A stretch of DNA of 64,000 bases from Micromonospora radicis (GTDB taxonomy: Bacteria > Actinomycetota > Actinomycetes > Mycobacteriales > Micromonosporaceae). This document shows positions 24,704-34,596 of this stretch, piece after piece (the stretch's first letter is position 1; each line of letters begins with the position of its first letter). Below the pieces are notes generated by a model. That model saw only the letters and a program-made list of their open reading frames with translations. It was not told where the DNA came from and did not search any database. The stretch covers positions 1-64,000 of the forward strand of contig NZ_QXEC01000024.1 of NCBI RefSeq assembly GCF_003583405.1, written 5' to 3'. The position numbers and the translations under genes were made by a program.

Positions 24704-27309
24704 CGGCGCGCGGAACACCCGCAGTCGAGCCGACCGGCAGCGTCGCGGCCACCGTCCGCGCGGGTGGCACAACCGTGACCCGGGCGGCTGAGATGATCGT
24801 TGTACCGCAGGGCGCGACGCCCGATCTCCGGCTGGCCGGGCTGGCCGTGTCGGCCTGGCTCACCGCCCTGGCCGGGTTGCACCTCGACGTCCGGCGGACC
24901 CTGCTGGTGGCGGCCGTCGCAGCGGGGCTCGCCGTGCTGACGACCCTGCACCTGCTGGGGATCGCCGGCCGTCCGGGTCCGTTCCCGCGGCGCTACGGGT
25001 GGATCGCGGTGGCGATCCTGATCGGGGTGCTCTGCGGCGGCGCCGCGACCTCCTCCCGCCTCGCCGTACGCGACGCCGAGGCGCTGCGCACGCTTGTCGA
25101 CGAGCGGGCCCGGGTCACCATCGAACTGGTCGTCCGGGACGATCCCCGGCCGGTCCGCGGCGGCATCGTGGGGCGCCCGCCCACCCTGCTGGTCCGCGCC
25201 AGGTTGGTGACCGTGACCGGCCCGGCGCACCAGCGGGTCACCGCGCCGGCCCGCGTCCTGGTGCTGGCCGACGACCCGGCCTGGCGCGGGCTGCTGCCCG
25301 GGCAACGGCTGACGGCCGACGGGCGCCTGGCCGAACCGCGCGGCGGCGACCTGACCGCCGCGGTGCTCACCGCCGACGGCCCGCCCCGACCGCACGGGGC
25401 GCCCTCGCCGCTGCAACGGGCCGCCGGCCTGCTCCGGGCCGGCCTGCAACAAGCCTGCGCGCCGCTGCCCGACGAGCCGGGTGGACTGCTGCCGGGGCTG
25501 GTCGTCGGCGACACCAGCCGGCTCCCGGACACGGTGGAGGAGGACTTCCGGGCCACCGGCATGACCCATCTCAACGCGGTCTCCGGATCCAATGTGGCGA
25601 TCGTGGTCGGGGCGGTGCTGCTGTTGGCCCGCTGGGCCCGTGCCGGTCCGCTACTGGCCGCCGGGCTCTGCGGGCTGGCCCTGGTGGGCTTCGTCATCCT
25701 GGTCCGGCCGTCGCCGAGCGTGGTCCGTGCGGCCACCATGGGCGCGATCGGGCTCGCCGCGCTGGCCGCCGGTCGGTCCCGGGCGGCGACGCCGGCACTG
25801 GCCGCGGCGGTGGCCGTGCTGGTGCTGGTCGACCCCGACCTGGCCGGCGACGCTGGTTTCGCACTGTCGGTGCTGGCCACCGGTGGTCTGCTGCTGCTGG
25901 CGCCGGCATGGCGGGACGGACTGCGGCGGCGGGGCGTGCCGCCGGGGGCGGCGGAGGCGTTGGCGGTGCCGGCCGCCGCCCAACTGGCCTGCTCGCCGGT
26001 GATCGCCGGTCTGTCGGGTGTGGTCAGCCTGGTCGCGGTGCCCGCCAACCTGCTCGCGGTGCCGGCGATCGCGCCGGCGACGATCCTCGGTGTGGTGGCC
26101 GCGATGGTGTCGCCGATCTGGCCGGCCGGCGCCGAGGCCATCGCCTGGCTGGCCCACTGGCCGGCGTGGTGGCTGGTGCTCGTGGCCCGGTACGGGGCCC
26201 GGATGCCGGCGGGCAACCTGCCGTGGCCGGGTGGGGTCACCGGCGCACTGCTGCTGGCGGTGCTGACCGTGCTGCTGCTGGTCGCGGCCCGGCGGCCGAT
26301 GGTGCGCCGACTGGTGGCGGTGGCCACCGTCGCGGTCGTGCTCGGTACGGTTCCGGTGCGGGTGATCGCGCCCGGGTGGCCGCCGAAGGGATGGGTGATC
26401 GCGGTCTGTGCGGTCGGTCAGGGCGATGCTGTGGTGTTGCCGGTGGCGGCGGGCCGGGCGATCGTGGTCGACGCCGGCCCGGATCCGGCGGCGGTCGACG
26501 CCTGCCTGCGCCGACTCGACGTGCGTCGGGTGCCGCTGCTGGTGGTCAGCCACCTCCACGTCGACCACACCGGCGGCGTCGCGGGCGTGTTCCGTGGCCG
26601 GCGGGTCGACCTGGTGCTGACTCCGCAGTGGCCCGAGCCGGCGACCGGACGGGACCTGGTGCACGACGCCGCGGCCACCGGGCGCACCCCACTGGTGGCG
26701 GCGCCGGCCGGGTGGCGCTACCGCTCCGGCGTGACCGACCTGCTCGTGGTCGGCCCGCCCTATCCGATGCGGGGGACGCGGTCGGACCCGAACAACAACT
26801 CGCTGGTGGTGCTCGCCACGGTCGCCGGGGTACGGATCCTGCTGACCGGGGACGCCGAGACCGAGGAACAGCGGGCGCTGCTGGAGCGACCACCGCCGGG
26901 TGGGCTGCGGGCCGACGTGCTCAAGGTCGCCCACCATGGCAGCGCATACCAGGATCCGGCCTTTCTGGACGCGGTCCGCCCTGCAGTCGCTCTGGTACCG
27001 GTCGGGGTGGGCAACACCTACGGCCACCCGAGCGAGGTGGTGCTGGCCCGGCTGAGTCGCGGTGGGGCGCGGGTGCTGCGTACCGACACGGACGGGGACA
27101 TCGCGGCGGTGGTCGGGCCGTCCGGGCTGGCGGTGGTGAGCGGGGGGCGTGGAGTTGGGCCGGACAAAGCCGTGAACCGATACCGATTCGCGGTAAAAAC
27201 TGTGGAATCAGGTATATGTCTGGATTTGCACTGTGTGCGGGGTCCGCCCGTACACAGCCGGCGACCACGCTGGACCGCACCGCCGAGCGTGCGAATATGG
27301 GCGGCGTGA
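24700..27309 (+). CDS. comEC: ComEC/Rec2 DNA uptake channel protein
   Basis: This 869-residue membrane protein should form the channel for single-stranded DNA entry. It has N-terminal hydrophobic segments, a soluble DUF4131-like domain at about residues 120-250, and the competence-domain membrane core (VSGSNVAIVVGAVLLLARWA near 290). A C-terminal metallo-beta-lactamase-like domain carries HLHVDHTGG near residue 617 and LLTGDAETEEQ. GTG at 24700 overlaps the comEA stop. The last 45-60 residues follow a local AT-rich stretch and look unconserved. The stop overlaps the holA GTG. Confidence 0.94.
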   Translation: MTARGTPAVEPTGSVAATVRAGGTTVTRAAEMIVVPQGATPDLRLAGLAVSAWLTALAGLHLDVRRTLLVAAVAAGLAVLTTLHLLGIAGRPGPFPRRYGWIAVAILIGVLCGGAATSSRLAVRDAEALRTLVDERARVTIELVVRDDPRPVRGGIVGRPPTLLVRARLVTVTGPAHQRVTAPARVLVLADDPAWRGLLPGQRLTADGRLAEPRGGDLTAAVLTADGPPRPHGAPSPLQRAAGLLRAGLQQACAPLPDEPGGLLPGLVVGDTSRLPDTVEEDFRATGMTHLNAVSGSNVAIVVGAVLLLARWARAGPLLAAGLCGLALVGFVILVRPSPSVVRAATMGAIGLAALAAGRSRAATPALAAAVAVLVLVDPDLAGDAGFALSVLATGGLLLLAPAWRDGLRRRGVPPGAAEALAVPAAAQLACSPVIAGLSGVVSLVAVPANLLAVPAIAPATILGVVAAMVSPIWPAGAEAIAWLAHWPAWWLVLVARYGARMPAGNLPWPGGVTGALLLAVLTVLLLVAARRPMVRRLVAVATVAVVLGTVPVRVIAPGWPPKGWVIAVCAVGQGDAVVLPVAAGRAIVVDAGPDPAAVDACLRRLDVRRVPLLVVSHLHVDHTGGVAGVFRGRRVDLVLTPQWPEPATGRDLVHDAAATGRTPLVAAPAGWRYRSGVTDLLVVGPPYPMRGTRSDPNNNSLVVLATVAGVRILLTGDAETEEQRALLERPPPGGLRADVLKVAHHGSAYQDPAFLDAVRPAVALVPVGVGNTYGHPSEVVLARLSRGGARVLRTDTDGDIAAVVGPSGLAVVSGGRGVGPDKAVNRYRFAVKTVESGICLDLHCVRGPPVHSRRPRWTAPPSVRIWAA

Positions 27310-28277
27310 CCGCCGCCAGTGCCGCTCCTATTGTGCTCGTCCTCGGCGACGAGGAGCTGCTCGCCACGCGTGCGGTGGCCGAAACCGTCGCCACCGCCCG
27401 GGCCGCCGAGCCGGACGTGGACGTCCGCGAGTACCAGGCCGGCCAACTCACCGTCGGCGAGATCGACGAGATGCTCAGCCCGTCGCTGTTCGGCGGGCGC
27501 CGGGTATTGGTCCTGCGCTCCGGTCAGGACGCCCGCAAGGACCTGGTCGCGGCCCTGCTGGCGTACGCGAAGCACCCCGATCCGGACGTGCAGCTCGTCG
27601 TGCAGCACCTCGGTGCGGCCAAGGGGAAGGCGTTCGCCGACGGACTGAAGTCGGCCGGTGCCCAGATCGTGCCGGCGGCGAAGCTCAAGGGGCACCGGGA
27701 CCGGGTGGCGTTCGTCCGGGAGGAGTTCCGTCGGGCCGGCGGACGGTGCACCGACGACGCCGCCGAGGCGCTGATCGCGGCGGTCGGCAACGACCTGCGG
27801 GAACTCGCCGCGGCCTGCTCCCAGCTGATCGCCGACACCGACGGTCGGATCGGCGCCGACACCGTCGCCCGGTACTACCGGGGCCGGGTCGAGGTGAGCG
27901 GCTTCACCGTGGCCGACGCCACGATGGTCGGTGACCTTCCGGGCGCCCTGGAGGCATTGCGCTGGGCCCTGCACGTGGGGGTGGATCCGGTGCCGATCGC
28001 CGATGCGCTGGCCGACGGGATCCGTACCGTCGCCCGGGTCGCCTCGGCCGGCAGAGGCAGCCCGTACCAGCTGGCGAGCAGCCTGGGTATGCCGCCGTGG
28101 AAGGTCGAACGGGCCCAACGGCAGGCACGCGGCTGGACGCCCGACGGGCTGGTCCAGGCGATGCAGGCGGCGGCCGAGTGCAACGCGGCCGTCAAGGGCG
28201 GATCCGACGACCGGGCGTACGCCCTGGAGAAAGCCGTGTTCTCGGTGGCTTCCGCGCGACGGGTCGGCGCCAGGTGA
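27306..28277 (+). CDS. holA: DNA polymerase III subunit delta
   Basis: This 323-residue clamp-loader subunit opens the beta sliding clamp during replication. It starts with PIVLVLGDEELLATRAVAE and has the expected AAA+-like core (FGGRRVLVLRSGQDARKDLV) and helical C-terminal domain (AVKGGSDDRAYALEKAVFSVA). GTG at 27306 overlaps the comEC stop; an in-frame ATG at 27297 is an equally possible start. comEA-comEC-holA is a widely conserved order in actinobacteria. Confidence 0.95.
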   Translation: MTAASAAPIVLVLGDEELLATRAVAETVATARAAEPDVDVREYQAGQLTVGEIDEMLSPSLFGGRRVLVLRSGQDARKDLVAALLAYAKHPDPDVQLVVQHLGAAKGKAFADGLKSAGAQIVPAAKLKGHRDRVAFVREEFRRAGGRCTDDAAEALIAAVGNDLRELAAACSQLIADTDGRIGADTVARYYRGRVEVSGFTVADATMVGDLPGALEALRWALHVGVDPVPIADALADGIRTVARVASAGRGSPYQLASSLGMPPWKVERAQRQARGWTPDGLVQAMQAAAECNAAVKGGSDDRAYALEKAVFSVASARRVGAR

Positions 28278-28861
28278 GCGGAGCCCTCCGTGGCTCATGG
28301 GCCACGATCCCGGCCGACGAGGAGCGGTACCGTCCGCTCTATGCCCGAGTGCTCGGGCTGCGCTTCGTCAACCCGGGTGGGGTGCTCTGCTTCCTGTTCT
28401 TCGAGGGTGCGATCGCACTGGCGGCCCTGCTCGCCCTCGCCGAACTCGTCAGCTGGTGGGCGGTCCTGGTGCTACCGGTGGCGGTGGCCATCATGGTCAA
28501 GCTCAACGACCTGGTCGCCGCCGTGGTCGTCCGCTCGGCCGCGGCCGTACCCGAACAGGAACGCGACCGGTTCCGGCGGGAGATCGAGCCGGTCGTCGGC
28601 CGGGCCCGGGTCGACTGGTCGCCGCACAGCGTGCCCGGTGTGGTGGTCCGGACGGAACCGGTCGCCGACGAACCGTCCGGCATCGTCGAGCACCGAGCTG
28701 TCGAGGAAGGCCGCCACCGGTCGAGCACCCCGGACGAGGGCGACCGCCGGACGTCCGCGCAGCCGCCGGACCTTCGTGCCGCGTCCCGGCCGGAGGGCGA
28801 CCGCCGGACGTCCGCGCGGTCGACGGAGCGTCGTTCGGGTACCGCCGACCCGGGCTCATGA
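28274..28861 (+). CDS. Two-pass membrane protein with a disordered tail, unknown function
   Basis: The 195-residue product has two hydrophobic segments near residues 38-75 (GVLCFLFFEGAIALAALLALAELV and WWAVLVLPVAVAIMV). A charged loop with EQERDRFRREIEPVVGRA and a polar, disordered tail follow. The tail carries a duplicated GDRRTSA motif, from a direct repeat in the DNA. GTG at 28274 overlaps the holA stop by four bases, so it is probably translated with holA. No domain was recognised. Confidence 0.75.
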   Translation: MSGALRGSWATIPADEERYRPLYARVLGLRFVNPGGVLCFLFFEGAIALAALLALAELVSWWAVLVLPVAVAIMVKLNDLVAAVVVRSAAAVPEQERDRFRREIEPVVGRARVDWSPHSVPGVVVRTEPVADEPSGIVEHRAVEEGRHRSSTPDEGDRRTSAQPPDLRAASRPEGDRRTSARSTERRSGTADPGS

Positions 28862-28938
28862 TCGCCTGACGGAGCCGTCGCCCGGTCGGGCGCCGGGCGG
28901 AGGATCGAGCCACGCCGGGCCGCCGAGGGGTCGACGTA

Positions 28939-28971
28939 CGAAAGCCCTGGGGTGACACCCCAGGGCTTTCG
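28939..28971. terminator. Bidirectional hairpin between the holA operon and rpsT
   Basis: A perfect 15-bp stem (28939-28953 with 28957-28971) with a 3-base loop. It lies between the convergent membrane-protein gene and rpsT and can serve both. Confidence 0.8.
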
Positions 28972-28990
28972 TCAGGTCTGGGTCGCCAGC

Positions 28991-29257
28991 TCAGGCAGCG
29001 AGCGACGCGGCGCGCTTGGCGATCGCCGACTTGCGGTTCGCAGCCTGGTTGCTGTGGATGACGCCCTTGCTGGCCGCCTTGTCAAGCTTGCGCGAGGCGT
29101 CCTGCATGAGGGCGGTGGCCTTGTCGACGTCACCGGCCTCCGCAGCCTCGTTGAACTTGCGGATGGCGGTCTTCAGCGACGACTTGACCGACTTGTTACG
29201 CAGCCGGCGCTTCTCGTTCTGCCGGTTGCGCTTGATCTGGGACTTGATGTTCGCCAC
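28991..29257 (-). CDS. rpsT: 30S ribosomal protein S20
   Basis: This 88-residue small-subunit protein reads ANIKSQIKRNRQNEKRRLRNK after the initiator and is fully typical, with two basic helices binding 16S rRNA. The start is GTG at 29257, with GAGG about seven bases upstream on the minus strand. A TAACCT box at 29341-29336 (minus) is a candidate -10, giving a leader of about 75 bases. Confidence 0.98.
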   Translation of the reverse strand: MANIKSQIKRNRQNEKRRLRNKSVKSSLKTAIRKFNEAAEAGDVDKATALMQDASRKLDKAASKGVIHSNQAANRKSAIAKRAASLAA

Positions 29258-29795
29258 GCGACAGCCTCGTCTTGATAGCTCGGGTTGGTCAGCTTGTGCG
29301 CGCGACGAGCATGCGTCATCGCTGCGCGAAGAGCCAGGTTACCAGGTCGGTCCGGACGGGCCAAAACGGCACCGGGGGTATGCGTCGGGCCGTCGGTGGA
29401 TCCGCGCTCCGCCGTGCCACCGGATTCCGCCTGTCGGTACGAGGTGCTGCTGGTCCGCGCCCGGCCGTCCCCATGATCGTGCTCGATCCCGGATCGAGGG
29501 GCTTCCGGCCGACGGGCAAGCCCCTCGATCCGGGATCCAGTGGTTTCCGGGCGGCCCGGCCCGGCCGCGGCCTGTGCGGAGGCAGCGCGGGCGCGGCCCG
29601 GGCGGGGGTGGGGTCCGGGCAGGGGGGGTCCGGGCGGGGGTGGGGGTCCGGGCGGGGTGGGGTCCGGGCGAAGGCGGCCTGGACGGTGCCCGGGCGGGGG
29701 GCGGCGAGGGTGCGGTCCGGGCGGGGGTGGGGTCCGGGCGAAGGCGGCCTGGACGGTGGCCCGGGCGGGGGCGGCGAGGGTGCGGTCCGGGCGGG
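29258..29795. other. Repeat-rich intergenic region of 538 bases
   Basis: No gene is supported here. Next to rpsT are its likely promoter and leader. Then comes a 20-bp perfect inverted repeat at 29485-29537, and then G-rich tandem repeats from about 29570. Open frames across it are products of composition. Confidence 0.7.
29485..29537. repeat. Perfect 20-bp inverted repeat with 13-base loop
   Basis: Arms at 29485-29504 and 29518-29537 match over all 20 bases. Each outer end (GATCCCGGATC / GATCCGGGATC) is itself palindromic, so cruciform and simpler hairpin forms compete. It may end transcription coming leftward from the APH-fold gene. Confidence 0.9.
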
Positions 29796-29800
29796 TCAGG
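29570..29800 (+). repeat. G-rich repeats, including a 70-bp tandem duplication
   Basis: A block beginning GGTCCGGGCGAAGGCGGCCT occurs at 29661 and again at 29731, 70 bases apart. It is preceded by shorter GGTCCGGGCGGGG repeats. Many runs of three or more G on the plus strand could form G-quadruplexes. The second unit abuts the 3' end of the following minus-strand gene. Confidence 0.85.
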
Positions 29801-30782
29801 TCCAGGACTGGCGGTGGGCCAGCCAGGCGAGGGCCTGCTCGCCGGTCCACCGTCGGTGGGCGGGCAGGTGGGGCGAGGCGGTCGGCGGTGCCGAGGCGGC
29901 GGCGGTGAGGTGGTAGCCGGCGAGGGCGGCCAGCGTCACGTCCAGGGCGTCCGGTGGCGCGTCGGCGGCGGCCGGGTGGGCGGCGAAGCGGGCGTCGACG
30001 TCCAGCCCGCTGGCGTACCCGGCGATCAGCAGACCGGCCAGGTCGAACCAGGCCGGGCCGTGGCACAGCCAGGTCCAGTCGCAGAACCAGGCAGACCCGG
30101 CCGAGTCGATCAGGACGTTGTCCCCCCGCAGGTCACCGTGGGTCAGCCCGGGCGCCGCGGCGGCGTATCCGGGCAGCCGGGACTCCAGGGCGACCAGGTC
30201 GGCCAGTCGACCCGCCACCGGTACGGGCAGCGGCGGCACGGGTTCCCGGCCGGCCGCCACCTCGCCCCACCAGAGGATGTCGTCGCGGGCCAGGTCGGCG
30301 AGGTGGGGCAGGCCGACGGCGACCAGGTCGGCCGGCGGGTCGGTGAGTGCGGCGGCGACGTCGGCGTACCCGGCGAGGGTGGCGTCCAACTCGGCCGGCC
30401 GCCACGGCAGCCGGGGCGGGCGCCCGTCGACCGGCTCCAGGCAGAGCGCGTACCAGCCGTCCTGCCACAGCGTCCAGCGCAGCCTCGGCACCGGCAGTCC
30501 GGCGGGCAGCCGGGCGAGGATCGCGGCCTCCCGGGCGTACCAGTCGACCAGGTGCGGTTGCTCGGCGTGGGCCGCGGCCTTGACGAACGCCTTGCCGCCG
30601 TCGGCGGTGCGCAGCACCGCGGCGAAACCCCGGGTGAAGCCCGCGCCGGTGCTGCGGGCCTCGACCACGTCCGCGCCGAGCCGTGCGGACAGGGTGTCCC
30701 GGACCGCCGCCGGCAGCGCCGCCCAGCCGGGCCGTTGGGCGGTGGCGTGGTACGGCACGGGCGGCAAAGACGGGTTGCTCAC
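29796..30782 (-). CDS. Aminoglycoside phosphotransferase-fold kinase, substrate unknown
   Basis: This 328-residue protein belongs to the APH/choline-kinase-like superfamily. A lysine in AFVKAAAH near residue 67 is the likely ATP contact. The catalytic loop is HGDLRGDN at residues 215-222, and the metal-binding Asp is in FCDWTW near 235. Such genes in actinobacteria are often annotated as phosphotransferases with unknown small-molecule targets, so drug resistance should not be assumed. GTG at 30782 is the start. The stop lies inside the edge of a G-rich repeat block, so the last residues may have been altered by repeat expansion. Confidence 0.85.
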   Translation of the reverse strand: MSNPSLPPVPYHATAQRPGWAALPAAVRDTLSARLGADVVEARSTGAGFTRGFAAVLRTADGGKAFVKAAAHAEQPHLVDWYAREAAILARLPAGLPVPRLRWTLWQDGWYALCLEPVDGRPPRLPWRPAELDATLAGYADVAAALTDPPADLVAVGLPHLADLARDDILWWGEVAAGREPVPPLPVPVAGRLADLVALESRLPGYAAAAPGLTHGDLRGDNVLIDSAGSAWFCDWTWLCHGPAWFDLAGLLIAGYASGLDVDARFAAHPAAADAPPDALDVTLAALAGYHLTAAASAPPTASPHLPAHRRWTGEQALAWLAHRQSWT

Positions 30783-30902
30783 CCGACCATGCTGCCCGGT
30801 GGCCGCTCGGCAGCGACACCGCGTGTCGCCGGTCGGCCCGGTGGCGGGCGACGTCCGCGCGCCATGCGGTGGGCGCGGTGATGTCTGTCAGACTGCCAGG
30901 CC

Positions 30903-31436
30903 ATGAGGACCGACGACTTCTGGCAGCTGATCGACCGGGCTCGGGCCGGTGGGGGAGAGCCCGACGCCATCGCCGCCCGCGCCGTCACGCTGCTCGCCGC
31001 CCACGATCCCGAGGAGATCGTCGGGTACGCCCGTCACCAGCAGCGGGTCCTCGCCGCCTCCTACCGGGTCGACCTCTGGGGCGCCGCGTACCTGATCAAC
31101 GGGGGCGCCTCCGACGACGGGTTCGAGTACTTTCGCGGCTGGCTGATGGCGCAGGGCCGGGAGGTCTTCGCCCGGGCGGTCGCCGATCCGGACGCGCTGG
31201 CCGACCTGCCCCGGGTGCGGTCCGCCTCGCTCAGCGGTGAGGAGTTCGAGTGCGGCGACATGCTGGCCGTGCCGTGGGACGCGTACCGCGGGGCGACCGC
31301 CAGCGATCTTCCGGTGGACCGGGTGGCGGCGCGGACGCCGGACCTCAACGACTTCTGGGACTTCGACGACCCCGACGAGGCCCGACGCCGGCTGCCCCGG
31401 CTCGCCGCCCTCTTCGTCGAGCCGCCGCAGGAGTGA
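30903..31436 (+). CDS. DUF4240 domain protein
   Basis: This 177-residue protein opens with DDFWQLIDRAR and contains WGAAYLINGGASDDGFEYFRGWLMAQGREVF, both hallmarks of DUF4240. It ends with PDLNDFWDFDDPDEARRRLPRL. The biochemical function is unknown. The ATG at 30903 follows CAGACT by eight bases, possibly a weak -10 of a leaderless transcript. It is divergent from the APH-fold gene and lies upstream of lepA. Confidence 0.85.
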   Translation: MRTDDFWQLIDRARAGGGEPDAIAARAVTLLAAHDPEEIVGYARHQQRVLAASYRVDLWGAAYLINGGASDDGFEYFRGWLMAQGREVFARAVADPDALADLPRVRSASLSGEEFECGDMLAVPWDAYRGATASDLPVDRVAARTPDLNDFWDFDDPDEARRRLPRLAALFVEPPQE

Positions 31437-31531
31437 CGGACGCCCGGCCGATGCTCGGCGGGGACGTGGGAGCATAGAGTCAGGCCGGCATGTGCCGGCC
31501 TGCTCACGTCAGCCGACCAGAACGGACCGCT

Positions 31532-33409
<1,878 letters not shown>

Positions 33410-33527
33410 GCCCGCCTCGTCGGTTTCCCGCCGCTCAGCACCCTGTGACGAGCTGCGGAAACGTCGAGGCATCGACCGACGACATGATCGCCGGATGTTG
33501 CGGCGGGCGGTGGCGGCACTTGCGGCC

Positions 33528-33554
33528 GGTTTGGAAAATCTGCGCCCAGGGAAC
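33528..33554 (+). promoter_or_regulatory. Stress-sigma-type promoter of the first glsB-like gene
   Basis: GGTTT (33528-33532) and GGGAAC (33549-33554) are 16 bases apart, close to the SigB-type pattern G-T-T-T then GGGWAY. The same layout with identical spacing precedes the second copy. Confidence 0.6.
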
Positions 33555-33610
33555 TGGCATGCCACGACAGGAACCCGCCGAATGACATCTTCTGGTTAAG
33601 GAGAGCGACC

Positions 33611-33901
33611 ATGGAGCTCACCGTCTGGGGCATCATCACCGCGCTGTTCGTCGGTCTGATCGTCGGCGCGTTGGGCCGTCTGGTGGTACCGGGCCGCCAG
33701 GACATGCCGATCTGGCTGCACATGCTCATCGGTGTCGGTGCGGCGCTGCTCGGTACCGTGCTCGCCCGGGCCGTGGGCATCGCCACGGCGACGGCCGGTG
33801 TCGACTGGGCCGAACTGGCCGTCCAGGTCGCGCTCGCCGCGATCGCGGTGGCCCTGGTCGCCGGCGTCGGCGGTCGTCGACGCGGCATCACCCACCGGTA
33901 A
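33611..33901 (+). CDS. GlsB/YeaQ/YmgE family stress-response membrane protein, copy 1
   Basis: This 96-residue protein has three hydrophobic segments: WGIITALFVGLIVGALGRLVV, HMLIGVGAALLGTVLA and VQVALAAIAVALVAGVG. The family's GALGRLVVPGRQ is present. Such proteins are usually induced by envelope or osmotic stress; their mechanism is unknown. A strong ribosome site (AAGGAGAG) precedes the ATG at 33611. It is a tandem duplicate of the gene at 34188. Confidence 0.92.
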   Translation: MELTVWGIITALFVGLIVGALGRLVVPGRQDMPIWLHMLIGVGAALLGTVLARAVGIATATAGVDWAELAVQVALAAIAVALVAGVGGRRRGITHR

Positions 33902-33915
33902 CACCACGCCTTCTC

Positions 33916-33946
33916 GCGGGCGCCCGGCCACCGGCCGGGCGCCCGC
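33916..33946 (+). terminator. Hairpin after glsB copy 1
   Basis: A perfect 14-bp stem (33916-33929 with 33933-33946) with a 3-base loop, 15 bases after the stop. Confidence 0.75.
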
Positions 33947-34101
33947 CTGCGTCTCCGCCTCCCGTCGGCGTCCCGGCGGGTGCCGGCGGGGGTTCGCGCG
34001 GTACCGCGGGCGACTGGTCGGCTCGGTTTCCGCGACGCTGTGCGGTGCTCCGCGAACACGTGGGATTCGACCTCGGAAGCGGCGTGACGGAGAGAAAAAG
34101 C

Positions 34102-34128
34102 GGTTTGGGATCTTCGCGGGTCGGGCAC
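34102..34128 (+). promoter_or_regulatory. Stress-sigma-type promoter of the second glsB-like gene
   Basis: GGTTT (34102-34106) and GGGCAC (34123-34128) are 16 bases apart. ACGACAGGAA follows in both copies. Confidence 0.6.
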
Positions 34129-34187
34129 TAGGCGGTCACGACAGGAAAACCACAAACGTGGATCGTCTTTGGTGAAGGAGAACGACC

Positions 34188-34475
34188 ATGGAGCTCACCG
34201 TCTGGGGCATCATCACCGCGCTGATCGTGGGTCTGATCGTGGGCGCGTTGGGCCGTCTGGTGGTGCCGGGCCGCCAGCCCATGCCGATCTGGCTGCACAT
34301 GCTCATCGGTGTCGGTGCGGCACTGCTGGGTACCGTGATCGCCCGGGCCTCCGGCTTCGCCGAGACCGCCGGCATCGACTGGCGGGAGCTGATGCTCCAG
34401 GTCCTGCTGGCCGCCGTGGCCGTCGCGCTGGTCTCCGGCGTGGGGCGCAGCCGGCGCGGGGTGACGCATCGGTAA
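34188..34475 (+). CDS. GlsB/YeaQ/YmgE family stress-response membrane protein, copy 2
   Basis: This 95-residue paralogue of the product at 33611 has an almost identical first half (MELTVWGIITALIVGLIVGA, then LGRLVVPGRQPMPIWLHMLI). It differs mainly in the loop before the third membrane segment (SGFAETAGIDWRELMLQ). The ribosome site GAAGGAGAACGACC is shared, so the duplication included the control region. Its own terminator follows at 34486. Possible roles are in membrane stress tolerance. Confidence 0.92.
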   Translation: MELTVWGIITALIVGLIVGALGRLVVPGRQPMPIWLHMLIGVGAALLGTVIARASGFAETAGIDWRELMLQVLLAAVAVALVSGVGRSRRGVTHR

Positions 34476-34485
34476 CCCCCCTGAT

Positions 34486-34526
34486 CGCGAAAGGCGCCCG
34501 ACCGTCGAGGTCGGGCGCCTTTCGCG
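34486..34526. terminator. Bidirectional 18-bp hairpin
   Basis: CGCGAAAGGCGCCCGACC (34486-34503) pairs perfectly with 34509-34526 across a 5-base loop. It separates glsB copy 2 from the facing dioxygenase gene. Confidence 0.85.
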
Positions 34527-34596
34527 TGGTGGAGCAGGCGTCAGGAGGGGGCGCCGGTACTGCGCGAGGCGTCGAGCGGGTGCCCTTCCGTACGCC

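Noticed and set aside
24993..27027. Two long minus-strand open frames opposite comEC
   Set aside because: They mirror comEC codons and have low-complexity Thr/Ala/Arg content; comEC on the plus strand has clear motifs.
29796..30782. APH-fold gene as an aminoglycoside resistance gene
   Set aside because: The fold is shared by many kinases; there is no match to a known resistance subgroup and no mobile context.
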